Source: Paracoccus marcusii (GTDB lineage: Bacteria > Pseudomonadota > Alphaproteobacteria > Rhodobacterales > Rhodobacteraceae). Taken from it: DNA of 64,000 nt. The position numbers were made by a program, and so were the translations under genes. Positions 57,709 to 64,000 of the stretch are shown here, in pieces. A model generated the notes under the pieces. The model was not told where the DNA came from, did no database searches, and saw nothing but the letters and a program-made list of their open reading frames with translations. Where the stretch lies: NCBI RefSeq assembly GCF_028621715.1, contig NZ_CP117466.1, positions 2,554,501 through 2,618,500 of the forward strand, given 5' to 3'. Each line of letters opens with the position of its first letter. Within the stretch, counting starts at the first letter, position 1.

Positions 57709-58467
57709 ATGCCGCAGTTCGCAGCCAATCTGACGACGCTGTTCACCGAACTGCAGATGATCGACCGCTTTGCCGCCGCGGCCGAGGCCGGGTTCACCGG
57801 GGTCGAGATCCTGTTCCCCTATGACATCGCGGCGCAGGACCTCTATCGCGCGTCGGTCAAGACGGGGCTGCCGATCGTGCTGATCAACGCGCCGCCGCCG
57901 AACTGGGCCGGCGGACCGCGCGGGTTTGCCGCCGTTCCGGGGCTGGAGGATCGCTTTCGTCGCGATTTCGAACGCAGCCTGCGCGTGGCGCAGGCGCTGC
58001 GCGCGCGTCACATCCACATCATGGCCGGTCGCGCCGAGGGTGCTCAGGCGCTGGAGACCCTTGTCGCGAACCTGTCCTGGGCCACGGACCGCGCCCCCCA
58101 TGCCAGCCTGACGATCGAACCCGTGAACGACACCGACATGCCGGGCTATTTTCTGACCGATTACGGCATGGCCATCGACGTCATCGACCGCATCGCCGCG
58201 CCTAACCTTGGGCTGCAGCTGGACACCTATCATGCGCAGGTCATCACGGGCGACATGCAGGCCTGCTGGCGCAAGGTCGCCCCGCTGGTGCGCCACATCC
58301 AGATCGCGGGCCATCCCGGCCGGAACGAGCCCGACGTCGGCACCCTTGATTATCCCGCCCTGTTCGCGGAGTTGGACGACTGGGGGTACCGTGGCTGGGT
58401 ATCGGCGGAATACGCCCCCGTCCGAACCACCCAGTCCGGATTGGGCTGGCTGCACGCCGCCGGTTGA
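57709..58467 (+). CDS. hyi: Hydroxypyruvate isomerase family TIM-barrel protein
   Basis: Sugar-phosphate-isomerase-like barrel (252 aa) of the Hyi/OtnI group, which isomerises hydroxypyruvate to tartronate semialdehyde or acts on 2-oxo-tetronates. Opening MPQFAANLTTLFTELQMIDRFAAAAEAGF, catalytic Glu in LTIEPVNDTD, metal-ligand Asp/His in LQLDTYHAQ, His-Ile-Gln with AGHPGRNEP and final Glu in WVSAEYAP. Neighbouring glyoxylate genes are absent, so the precise substrate is open. Its stop abuts the EcfG-like promoter region of the next gene. Confidence 0.85.
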   Translation: MPQFAANLTTLFTELQMIDRFAAAAEAGFTGVEILFPYDIAAQDLYRASVKTGLPIVLINAPPPNWAGGPRGFAAVPGLEDRFRRDFERSLRVAQALRARHIHIMAGRAEGAQALETLVANLSWATDRAPHASLTIEPVNDTDMPGYFLTDYGMAIDVIDRIAAPNLGLQLDTYHAQVITGDMQACWRKVAPLVRHIQIAGHPGRNEPDVGTLDYPALFAELDDWGYRGWVSAEYAPVRTTQSGLGWLHAAG

Positions 58468-58505
58468 ACCCGCGCAACATCCGGTCGGATTTTCCTGTGC
58501 AACAG

Positions 58506-58531
58506 GGAACTTGCGCGCAGCGTGGTCCGTT
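58506..58531 (+). promoter_or_regulatory. EcfG-type promoter (GGAAC-N17-CGTT), perfect consensus
   Basis: GGAAC (58506-58510) and CGTT (58528-58531) are separated by exactly 17 bp, the alphaproteobacterial general-stress consensus. The predicted start lies about 60 bp before the 24-residue membrane protein gene. Confidence 0.6.
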
Positions 58532-58599
58532 TGCTGACAGATGCGTCGCCGTGTCGCGCCCCCGGGCGCGGCAGACGCCGAAAGCAAAGGGAAAATGCC

Positions 58600-58674
58600 A
58601 TGAACTCGATCATCTACATTGTCGGCCTGGTTGTCGTCGTCCTGTTCGTCCTGTCGTTCCTCGGCCTGCGTTGA
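58600..58674 (+). CDS. Small single-span membrane protein (24 aa)
   Basis: A complete mini-gene: MNSIIYIVGLVVVVLFVLSF then LGLR. One hydrophobic helix (3-20) with a short polar end, so a tiny inner-membrane protein. Support is positional: AAAGGGAAA upstream of the ATG, a perfect stress-type promoter in front, and a membrane coiled-coil gene starting 12 bp after its stop. Unknown function; a regulatory subunit of the downstream protein is possible. Confidence 0.7.
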   Translation: MNSIIYIVGLVVVVLFVLSFLGLR

Positions 58675-58685
58675 GGGTTAACAGC

Positions 58686-59810
58686 ATGAACGAAAACCTC
58701 GAAGCAGCCGGCACCGGCTCGCGCCCCCATGTCGACTGGGCATCCATCCTTGCCGGTGCGGCCATCGCCGCAGGCGCCTCGGTCGTCTTCACGGGCTTCA
58801 CGGCTGCCATCGGTCTTGGTTCCGTCTCGGCAGAGCCGGGCGAAGGTCTGGGCACGTTCGCCCTGATCCTGGTCGGCCTGTTCGCCTTCGCGTCCATGGT
58901 GGCCGTCTATGGTCTGGGTGGATACGTGTCCGGACGGATGCGCCGTCGCACCCATTCCGGTGAGGACCAAACGGATGCACGCGATGGCATCCATGGCCTG
59001 ACCGTTTGGGCGATCGGCATGATCCTGACAGGCATCCTGGCCGCAGGTGCGGTGTCCAGCGGCGTTCGCGCGGCCGGCAACGCGGCGTCGACCGCGGTCG
59101 AGGCTGCGGGTTCCGCCGTAGGTGGTGCCGTTCAGGGCGCCGGCCAGCTGGCCGGCGGCGTCGTCGGTGGCGTGGGCCAGATCGCTGGCGGTGCCGTCAG
59201 CGGCGTCGGTCAGCTGGCTGGCGGCGCGATCTCGGGCGCCGGTGATGCCGCTGGTGGTCAGGACATGGGCGGCAATCCGCTGGACTATGTGACCGACCGT
59301 CTGCTGCGCAGCGAGGCTGCGGCACCGGATCAGTTCTCGAACGAGGCGATCCGCAACGAGGTCACCGGCATCCTGGGGACCGTGCTGCGCACGGGCGAGG
59401 TGGCCGATGACGATCTGGACTATATGCGCGACGCGCTTGCTGCCCGTACCGACCTGACCCCGGCCCAGATCGACGCCCGCGTCGAGGAAGCCGTGACCCA
59501 GGCTCAGGACCTGCGTGCCGAAGCCGAAGCCCGCATCGAAGAAGCGCGGACTCAGGCCGAGGAAGCCGTGGCCGCTGCCGAAGAGCGCGCCCAGGAACTG
59601 CAGGCGCAGGCCGAACAGCAGCTGCAAGAGGCACAGGATGCCGCCATCGCCGCTGCAGAATCCGCCCGCCGCGGTGCGGTGTGGAGCGCGCTGTTCCTGG
59701 CCGTGTCGTCGCTGGTCGCCGGTCTGGCCGCCTGGATGGGCGCCATCAAGGGGGGTTCGGACCGCGATGCCGGTCGCGTCTGGGGCGGCCTGTCGCGTCG
59801 CCGCACCTGA
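58686..59810 (+). CDS. Membrane protein with Gly-rich repeats and coiled coil (YrzE-like)
   Basis: Protein of 374 residues. Helices at about 18-42, 55-80 and 100-125 carry Gly/Ser zipper motifs (WASILAGAAIAAGASVVF). Residues 125-190 are seven or so degenerate GGxVxGxGQ repeats. A soluble region (195-255, DQFSNEAIRNEVTGIL) precedes a charged coiled coil (about 260-325, rich in AEARIEEARTQAEEA-type heptads), and a last helix (about 333-356) ends with a basic tail LSRRRT. I do not know its function; similar proteins are annotated YrzE- or PhnA-like. The start has no strong Shine-Dalgarno, so coupling to the 24-residue gene is likely. Confidence 0.7.
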   Translation: MNENLEAAGTGSRPHVDWASILAGAAIAAGASVVFTGFTAAIGLGSVSAEPGEGLGTFALILVGLFAFASMVAVYGLGGYVSGRMRRRTHSGEDQTDARDGIHGLTVWAIGMILTGILAAGAVSSGVRAAGNAASTAVEAAGSAVGGAVQGAGQLAGGVVGGVGQIAGGAVSGVGQLAGGAISGAGDAAGGQDMGGNPLDYVTDRLLRSEAAAPDQFSNEAIRNEVTGILGTVLRTGEVADDDLDYMRDALAARTDLTPAQIDARVEEAVTQAQDLRAEAEARIEEARTQAEEAVAAAEERAQELQAQAEQQLQEAQDAAIAAAESARRGAVWSALFLAVSSLVAGLAAWMGAIKGGSDRDAGRVWGGLSRRRT

Positions 59811-59951
59811 CGGGACGTCTCCGTCCGACGCGACGGAACTGTGACAAGCGTGGCCCCCGACCCCCGTGTCGGGGGCCATGCGCATTTGCGGGCTGGCATT
59901 CGCGGCCCTTATCGGCTAGGGCAGCCGCGAAACCTACAGATTAAGGCCGTC

Positions 59952-61772
59952 ATGGATATCCGCAACATCGCCATCATCGCTCACGTCGACCACGGCAAAA
60001 CCACCCTGGTGGATCAGCTGCTGCGTCAGTCGGGCTCCTTCCGCGACAACCAGGCCGTCGCGGAACGCGCGATGGACAGCAACGACATCGAACGTGAACG
60101 CGGCATCACCATTCTGGCCAAGGCAACCTCGGTCGAATGGAAGGGCACGCGCATCAACATCGTCGACACGCCCGGCCACGCCGATTTCGGCGGCGAGGTC
60201 GAACGCATCCTGTCGATGGTGGACGGCGTCTGCCTTCTGGTCGACGCGGCCGAAGGCCCGATGCCCCAGACCAAGTTCGTGACCTCCAAGGCACTGGCCC
60301 TGGGCCTGCGTCCGATCGTCGTGCTGAACAAGGTCGACAAGCCCGCAGCCGAGCCCGACGAGACGCTGAACGACGTGTTCGACCTGTTCGCCAACCTGGG
60401 CGCCAGCGACGAGCAGCTGGACTTTCCGCATGTCTATGCCTCGGGCATCGGCGGTTGGGCCGACGCGACGCTGGACGGCGAGCGCAAGAACATGGACGCG
60501 CTGTTCGACCTGATCCTGAAGCACGTCCAGCCGCCCAAGCAGATCACCCGCGCGGACGAACCGTTCCAGATGCTGGCGACGACGCTTGGCGCCGACGCCT
60601 TCCTGGGCCGTCTGCTGACCGGTCGCGTCGAGGCGGGCACCGCCAAGGCCGGCGACACGCTGAAGGCGCTGTCGCGCGACGGCGAGCGGCTGGAGCAGTT
60701 CCGCATCAGCAAGATCATGGCGTTCCGCGGCCTGACCCAGACCCCGATCGACGTGGCCGAGGCCGGTGACATCGTGACGATCGCGGGCATGGCCAAGGCC
60801 ACCGTGGCCGACACGCTGTGCCACCCGGACGTGATGGAGGCCCTGCCCTCGCAGCCGATCGATCCCCCGACCATCAGCGTCACCTTCGGCATCAACGACA
60901 GCCCGCTGGCCGGCAAGGACGGCAAGAAGGTCCAGAGCCGCGTGATCCGCGAGCGCCTGATGAAGGAAGCCGAGATCAACGTCGCCATCAAGGTCGAGGA
61001 TACCCCCGGCGGCGAGGCCTTCGTTGTCTCGGGTCGCGGCGAACTGCAGATGGGCGTCCTGATCGAGAACATGCGCCGCGAAGGGTTCGAGCTGTCGATC
61101 AGCCGCCCGCGCGTGATCTACAAGGAAGAGGATGGCCAGCGCCTGGAGCCGATCGAGGAAGTCATCATCGACGTCGATGACGAGTACACCGGCGTGGTGA
61201 TCGAAAAGCTGACCGGCGACCGCAAGGGCGATTTGGTCGAGATGCGTCCCGCCGGCGTTGGCAAGACGCGCATCGTGGCCCATGTCCCCTCGCGTGGCCT
61301 GATCGGCTATCAGGGCGAGTTCATGACCGATACGCGCGGCAACGGCGTGCTGAACCGCATCTTCCACGGTTGGGCGCCGCACAAGGGCGCCATCCAGGGC
61401 CGTCGCCAGGGCGTGCTGATCAGCATGGAGAACGGCGTGTCCGTGTCCTATGCGCTGTGGAAACTGGAAGATCGCGGCAAGTTCTTCATCGGCGCGCAGG
61501 AAGAGCTGTATCAGGGCATGATCATCGGCGAACACAGCCGGGACAACGACCTTGAGGTGAACCCGCTGAAGGGCAAGCAGCTGACCAACGTCCGTGCCTC
61601 CGGCACCGACGAGGCCGTCCGCCTGACGCCCCCGGTCCGCCAGTCGCTGGAAGAGGCGATCGCCTATATCAACGACGACGAACTGGTCGAGGTCACGCCC
61701 AAGAACATCCGCCTGCGCAAGCGGCACCTGGATCCGCACGAACGCAAGCGCGTCGCACGATCCGGCGCCTGA
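59952..61772 (+). CDS. typA: Ribosome-associated GTPase TypA/BipA
   Basis: EF-G-like GTPase (606 aa) acting in 50S assembly and stress or cold adaptation. G1 AHVDHGKTT at 10-18, switch [14 protein letters not shown]3 [15 protein letters not shown]4 NKVDKP, then EF-G-like domains II, III and V and the BipA-specific C-terminal domain ([17 protein letters not shown]). The ATG at 59952 ([12 protein letters not shown]) is the family start; the frame is open 37 codons upstream. A hairpin follows the stop. Confidence 0.97.
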   Translation: MDIRNIAIIAHVDHGKTTLVDQLLRQSGSFRDNQAVAERAMDSNDIERERGITILAKATSVEWKGTRINIVDTPGHADFGGEVERILSMVDGVCLLVDAAEGPMPQTKFVTSKALALGLRPIVVLNKVDKPAAEPDETLNDVFDLFANLGASDEQLDFPHVYASGIGGWADATLDGERKNMDALFDLILKHVQPPKQITRADEPFQMLATTLGADAFLGRLLTGRVEAGTAKAGDTLKALSRDGERLEQFRISKIMAFRGLTQTPIDVAEAGDIVTIAGMAKATVADTLCHPDVMEALPSQPIDPPTISVTFGINDSPLAGKDGKKVQSRVIRERLMKEAEINVAIKVEDTPGGEAFVVSGRGELQMGVLIENMRREGFELSISRPRVIYKEEDGQRLEPIEEVIIDVDDEYTGVVIEKLTGDRKGDLVEMRPAGVGKTRIVAHVPSRGLIGYQGEFMTDTRGNGVLNRIFHGWAPHKGAIQGRRQGVLISMENGVSVSYALWKLEDRGKFFIGAQEELYQGMIIGEHSRDNDLEVNPLKGKQLTNVRASGTDEAVRLTPPVRQSLEEAIAYINDDELVEVTPKNIRLRKRHLDPHERKRVARSGA

Positions 61773-61801
61773 TACGCATCCACCGCAAGGTTGCTGAAAT
61801 C

Positions 61802-61840
61802 ACAGGTCCGCGTGCCCCCGGCACGCGGACCTGTCCATTT
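61802..61840 (+). terminator. Terminator of typA
   Basis: A 14-bp stem (acaggtccgcgtgc, 61802-61815, with gcacgcggacctgt, 61821-61834) and 5-nt loop, followed by ccattta; the T content is modest. Confidence 0.7.
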
Positions 61841-61845
61841 AGATA

Positions 61846-61861
61846 TGTCGCCAAGGCGACA
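61846..61861. promoter_or_regulatory. Palindrome upstream of the TetR-type gene
   Basis: A perfect 7-bp inverted repeat (tgtcgcc-aa-ggcgaca) 168 bp before the TetR-type start. Possible operator of that regulator; the rest of the 61862-62028 gap is AT-richer and probably holds the promoter but no clear match. Confidence 0.35.
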
Positions 61862-62028
61862 CTTCGTGCTATGATTGTCTTATCCGAATTGCGCACCCTT
61901 TTAAGATGCACAAATTTGGTTGCTACACAGATTCCACGGCTGCTTTTCTGGGGCATTCTGGCCCTAAATCACATTCAAGTCATCTGTTTTCGTTTGGCCC
62001 ACCCCGCAACGGATCGGATTGCATCGTG

Positions 62029-62673
62029 ATGAAACACCTGTCGGAACGCCGTGACCCCAGGGGTCTGCACGACCGCGCCATCAGTGCCGCGATGACGCTT
62101 GTCCTGGACCAACGCCGCCAGCCCCCCACGATTGCCGATATTGCCGAAGCCGTCGACGAACCCGTCGAACGGGTCCGTGCCTTGTTCGCCGATGAACGCG
62201 CCCTGCTGGTGGCCAGCGTCGAACAGGCGCTGGTCGTGCTGATCGACAGCTGCACCCGCGCGGTGGTCCGCGTCGATCCCGACGACCCCGTCGCGCAGTT
62301 CCTGAGCCTGGGCGACACCTATCTGGATTGGGCCTGCCGCTATCCCGCGCAGTTTAGGCTGCTGCAGGACTGCGATCTGACCAACGCACGGCATGAACCC
62401 ATCCTGCGGCGCTATACCGACAGCATCGCCGATCTGACGCTGCGCATGCTGGCGCGGGCCCGCGATACCGGTCGCCTGCACCCGCGCGAGGATATCGCGA
62501 TGCTGGCCCTGTCCGCGCGCTGCTATGTGGTGGGGCTTGCGCGGCTGGTTCTGGACGGCCGCCTAAAGGATTGGACCGAAGAGCGCGATTCCCTGACCAC
62601 CGCCAAGCATCTGACGCATGATTTCGTGCATCGCATGGCGCGCAGCAGCCAGCCCCATATGGCCGGCATGTGA
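62029..62673 (+). CDS. TetR/AcrR family regulator
   Basis: Regulator of 214 residues. N-terminal HTH region (about 12-58): AISAAMTLVLDQRRQPPTIADIAEAVDEPVERVRALFADERALLVA, a TetR pattern with a somewhat unusual recognition helix (VERVRALF in place of the common LYRHF). The C-terminal domain (75-205) is helical, with WACRYPAQFRLLQDCDLT, the WHG-type ligand domain. Ligand and targets unknown. The ATG at 62029 follows an in-frame GTG; upstream frame extension to 61906 has no similarity. Confidence 0.8.
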   Translation: MKHLSERRDPRGLHDRAISAAMTLVLDQRRQPPTIADIAEAVDEPVERVRALFADERALLVASVEQALVVLIDSCTRAVVRVDPDDPVAQFLSLGDTYLDWACRYPAQFRLLQDCDLTNARHEPILRRYTDSIADLTLRMLARARDTGRLHPREDIAMLALSARCYVVGLARLVLDGRLKDWTEERDSLTTAKHLTHDFVHRMARSSQPHMAGM

Positions 62674-62748
62674 CGGATTAGCCCCTTTCGGACCCATGGT
62701 GCTTGCGGTATCCCGGTTGCAACCTGTGAATGACCGAAGAGAGCAGCC

Positions 62749-64000
62749 GTGACCGATTACATCATCAAGGACATTGCGCTGGCCGAATACGGCCGCAAGG
62801 AACTGGACATCGCCGAGACGGAAATGCCCGGCCTGATGGCGCTGCGTTCCGAATACGGCGAGGCCAAGCCGCTGGCGGGCGCCCGGATCGTCGGCAGCCT
62901 GCACATGACCATCCAGACCGCCGTCCTGATCGAGACGCTGACCCATCTGGGCGCGGATGTCCGTTGGGCCTCCTGCAACATCTACTCGACCCAGGATCAC
63001 GCCGCTGCCGCCATCGCCGCTGCGGGTGTCCCGGTCTTTGCCATCAAGGGGCAGAGCCTGGCCGAGCATTGGGATTACCTTGATCGCTCGTTCCAGTTCC
63101 CCGAGGGCCCGAACCTGATCCTGGATGATGGCGGCGATGCGACTCTGTACATCCTGCTGGGCGCCCGCGCCGAGGCCGGCGAGGACGTGATCCCCGTGCC
63201 GCAGTCGGACGAGGAAACCGTCATCAAGGCGCAGATCGCCAAGCGCCTGGCGCAGTCGCCCGGCTGGTTCACGAAGATGCGCGACCAGATCGTCGGCGTG
63301 TCCGAGGAGACGACAACCGGCGTCCACCGCCTGTACGACCTGCAGAAGAACGGCCAGCTGCCCTTCCCCGCGATCAACGTGAACGACAGCGTGACCAAGT
63401 CGAAATTCGACAACAAGTACGGCTGCAAGGAATCGCTGGTCGACGGCATCCGCCGTGCCACCGACGTGATGATGGCGGGCAAGGTCGCTGTCGTCTGCGG
63501 CTATGGCGACGTGGGCAAGGGCTCGGCCGCCAGCCTTCAGGGCGCGGGCGCCCGCGTGAAGGTGACCGAGGTCGATCCGATCTGCGCGCTGCAGGCCGCG
63601 ATGGACGGGTTCGAGGTCGTGACCCTGGAGGATGTTGCCGACAGCGCCGACATCTTCATCACCACCACCGGCAACCGCGACGTGATCCGGTTGGAGCACA
63701 TGCGCGCCATGAAGGACATGGCGATCGTCGGCAACATCGGCCATTTCGACAACGAGATCCAGGTCGCGGCGCTGCGCAACCACAAATGGACCAATATCAA
63801 GGACCAGGTGGACATGATCGAGATGCCGTCGGGCAATCGCATCATCCTGCTGTCGCAGGGGCGCCTGCTGAACCTGGGCAATGCCACGGGCCACCCGTCT
63901 TTCGTGATGTCGGCCAGCTTCACCAACCAGGTGCTGGCGCAGATCGAGCTGTGGACCAAGGGCGACGACTACAAGCCCGGCGTCTACATCCTGCCCAAGG
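62749..64000 (+). CDS. ahcY: Adenosylhomocysteinase AhcY (3' end outside window)
   Basis: S-adenosylhomocysteine hydrolase, NAD-dependent, recycling SAH to homocysteine and adenosine. The 417 visible codons hold the substrate region [30 protein letters not shown], the Lys in [11 protein letters not shown], the NAD loop [13 protein letters not shown] (about 248-260) and NIGHFDNEI; the last about 50 residues with the C-terminal tail are cut off. The start is a GTG (62749) with GAAGAGAG upstream; no ATG fits the family N terminus ([15 protein letters not shown]). A clear SAH riboswitch is not visible in the 75-bp gap. Confidence 0.96.
   Translation, partial: MTDYIIKDIALAEYGRKELDIAETEMPGLMALRSEYGEAKPLAGARIVGSLHMTIQTAVLIETLTHLGADVRWASCNIYSTQDHAAAAIAAAGVPVFAIKGQSLAEHWDYLDRSFQFPEGPNLILDDGGDATLYILLGARAEAGEDVIPVPQSDEETVIKAQIAKRLAQSPGWFTKMRDQIVGVSEETTTGVHRLYDLQKNGQLPFPAINVNDSVTKSKFDNKYGCKESLVDGIRRATDVMMAGKVAVVCGYGDVGKGSAASLQGAGARVKVTEVDPICALQAAMDGFEVVTLEDVADSADIFITTTGNRDVIRLEHMRAMKDMAIVGNIGHFDNEIQVAALRNHKWTNIKDQVDMIEMPSGNRIILLSQGRLLNLGNATGHPSFVMSASFTNQVLAQIELWTKGDDYKPGVYILPK

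Noticed and set aside
57100..58587. Long N-terminal extension of MoxR
   Set aside because: The extra 490 codons run antisense to DUF1285 and hyi; the MoxR family starts at [11 protein letters not shown].
62674..62748. SAH or SAM riboswitch before ahcY
   Set aside because: The gap is only 75 bp and I could not fit the conserved core; a covariance-model search would be decisive.

Overview
The window is high-GC (roughly two thirds by eye), gene-dense chromosomal DNA from an alphaproteobacterium of the Rhodobacterales, most likely Paracoccus or a close relative. The call rests on several proteins of Rhodobacteraceae-type families (DUF6456 HTH, DUF6477, DUF6324, DUF3422, IalB, MmcB-like), the LpxI form of the lipid A pathway, a TakP-like TRAP binding protein, and a tRNA-His with A73 and no G-1, the known alphaproteobacterial oddity. 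I see no phage, transposon, integron, CRISPR array, plasmid gene or obvious pseudogene; this is a core/housekeeping region.

Layout. 0-2.7 kb: lpxD followed by its own acyl carrier protein and ketoacyl-ACP synthase. 2.8-7.3 kb: an IalB-type periplasmic protein, a 0.4 kb intergenic stretch with a probable minus-strand small RNA, a HerA/DUF853 ATPase, and the divergent DUF6477/DUF6456 pair. 7.4-9.5 kb: oxyR, lipA and tRNA-Leu(CAA). 9.6-14.1 kb: stress and redox genes: a DUF883 protein plus a holin-like partner, the grxD-BolA pair, a 55-residue lipoprotein, a redoxin, gph, a DUF442-type phosphatase/sulfurtransferase, an ArsC/Spx-like protein and a 24-residue lipoprotein. 14.2-19.5 kb: DUF3422, pntAB and an Ala-rich membrane protein. 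19.7-30.4 kb: pepN, an acyltransferase, proB-obgE, selO, an EEP-family hydrolase, eno and a MocR regulator. 30.6-34.4 kb: TRAP transporter genes, with the binding protein convergent to the two permeases. 34.5-36.7 kb: cobU-cobT-cobS. 36.8-44.3 kb: oppABCDF plus a second ABC transporter. 44.3-47.1 kb: a GntP permease, tRNA-His, DUF6324, an MmcB-like protein and RidA. 47.0-57.1 kb on the minus strand: moxR, DUF58, DUF4159 and a large membrane protein, followed by fabZ-lpxA-lpxI-lpxB. 57.2-64.0 kb: DUF1285-hyi, a 24-residue membrane protein with a coiled-coil membrane partner, typA, a TetR regulator, and ahcY cut by the window end.

How genes fit together. Two lipid A blocks sit at opposite ends: fabZ-lpxA-lpxI-lpxB, and lpxD with a dedicated ACP/KAS. 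oppABCDF, TRAP PQM and GntP serve uptake of peptides and organic acids. Grx4-BolA, OxyR, LipA and PntAB belong to Fe-S, redox and NADPH homeostasis. A recurrent signal is a GGAAC-N17-CGTT/CGTC-like element upstream of small or stress-type envelope genes (11.7 and 58.5 kb, a close variant at 9.57 kb, and one in the 3.7 kb intergenic region). It matches the known EcfG general-stress sigma factor promoter and suggests a small local set of co-regulated envelope-stress genes, several of them too short to be predicted automatically.
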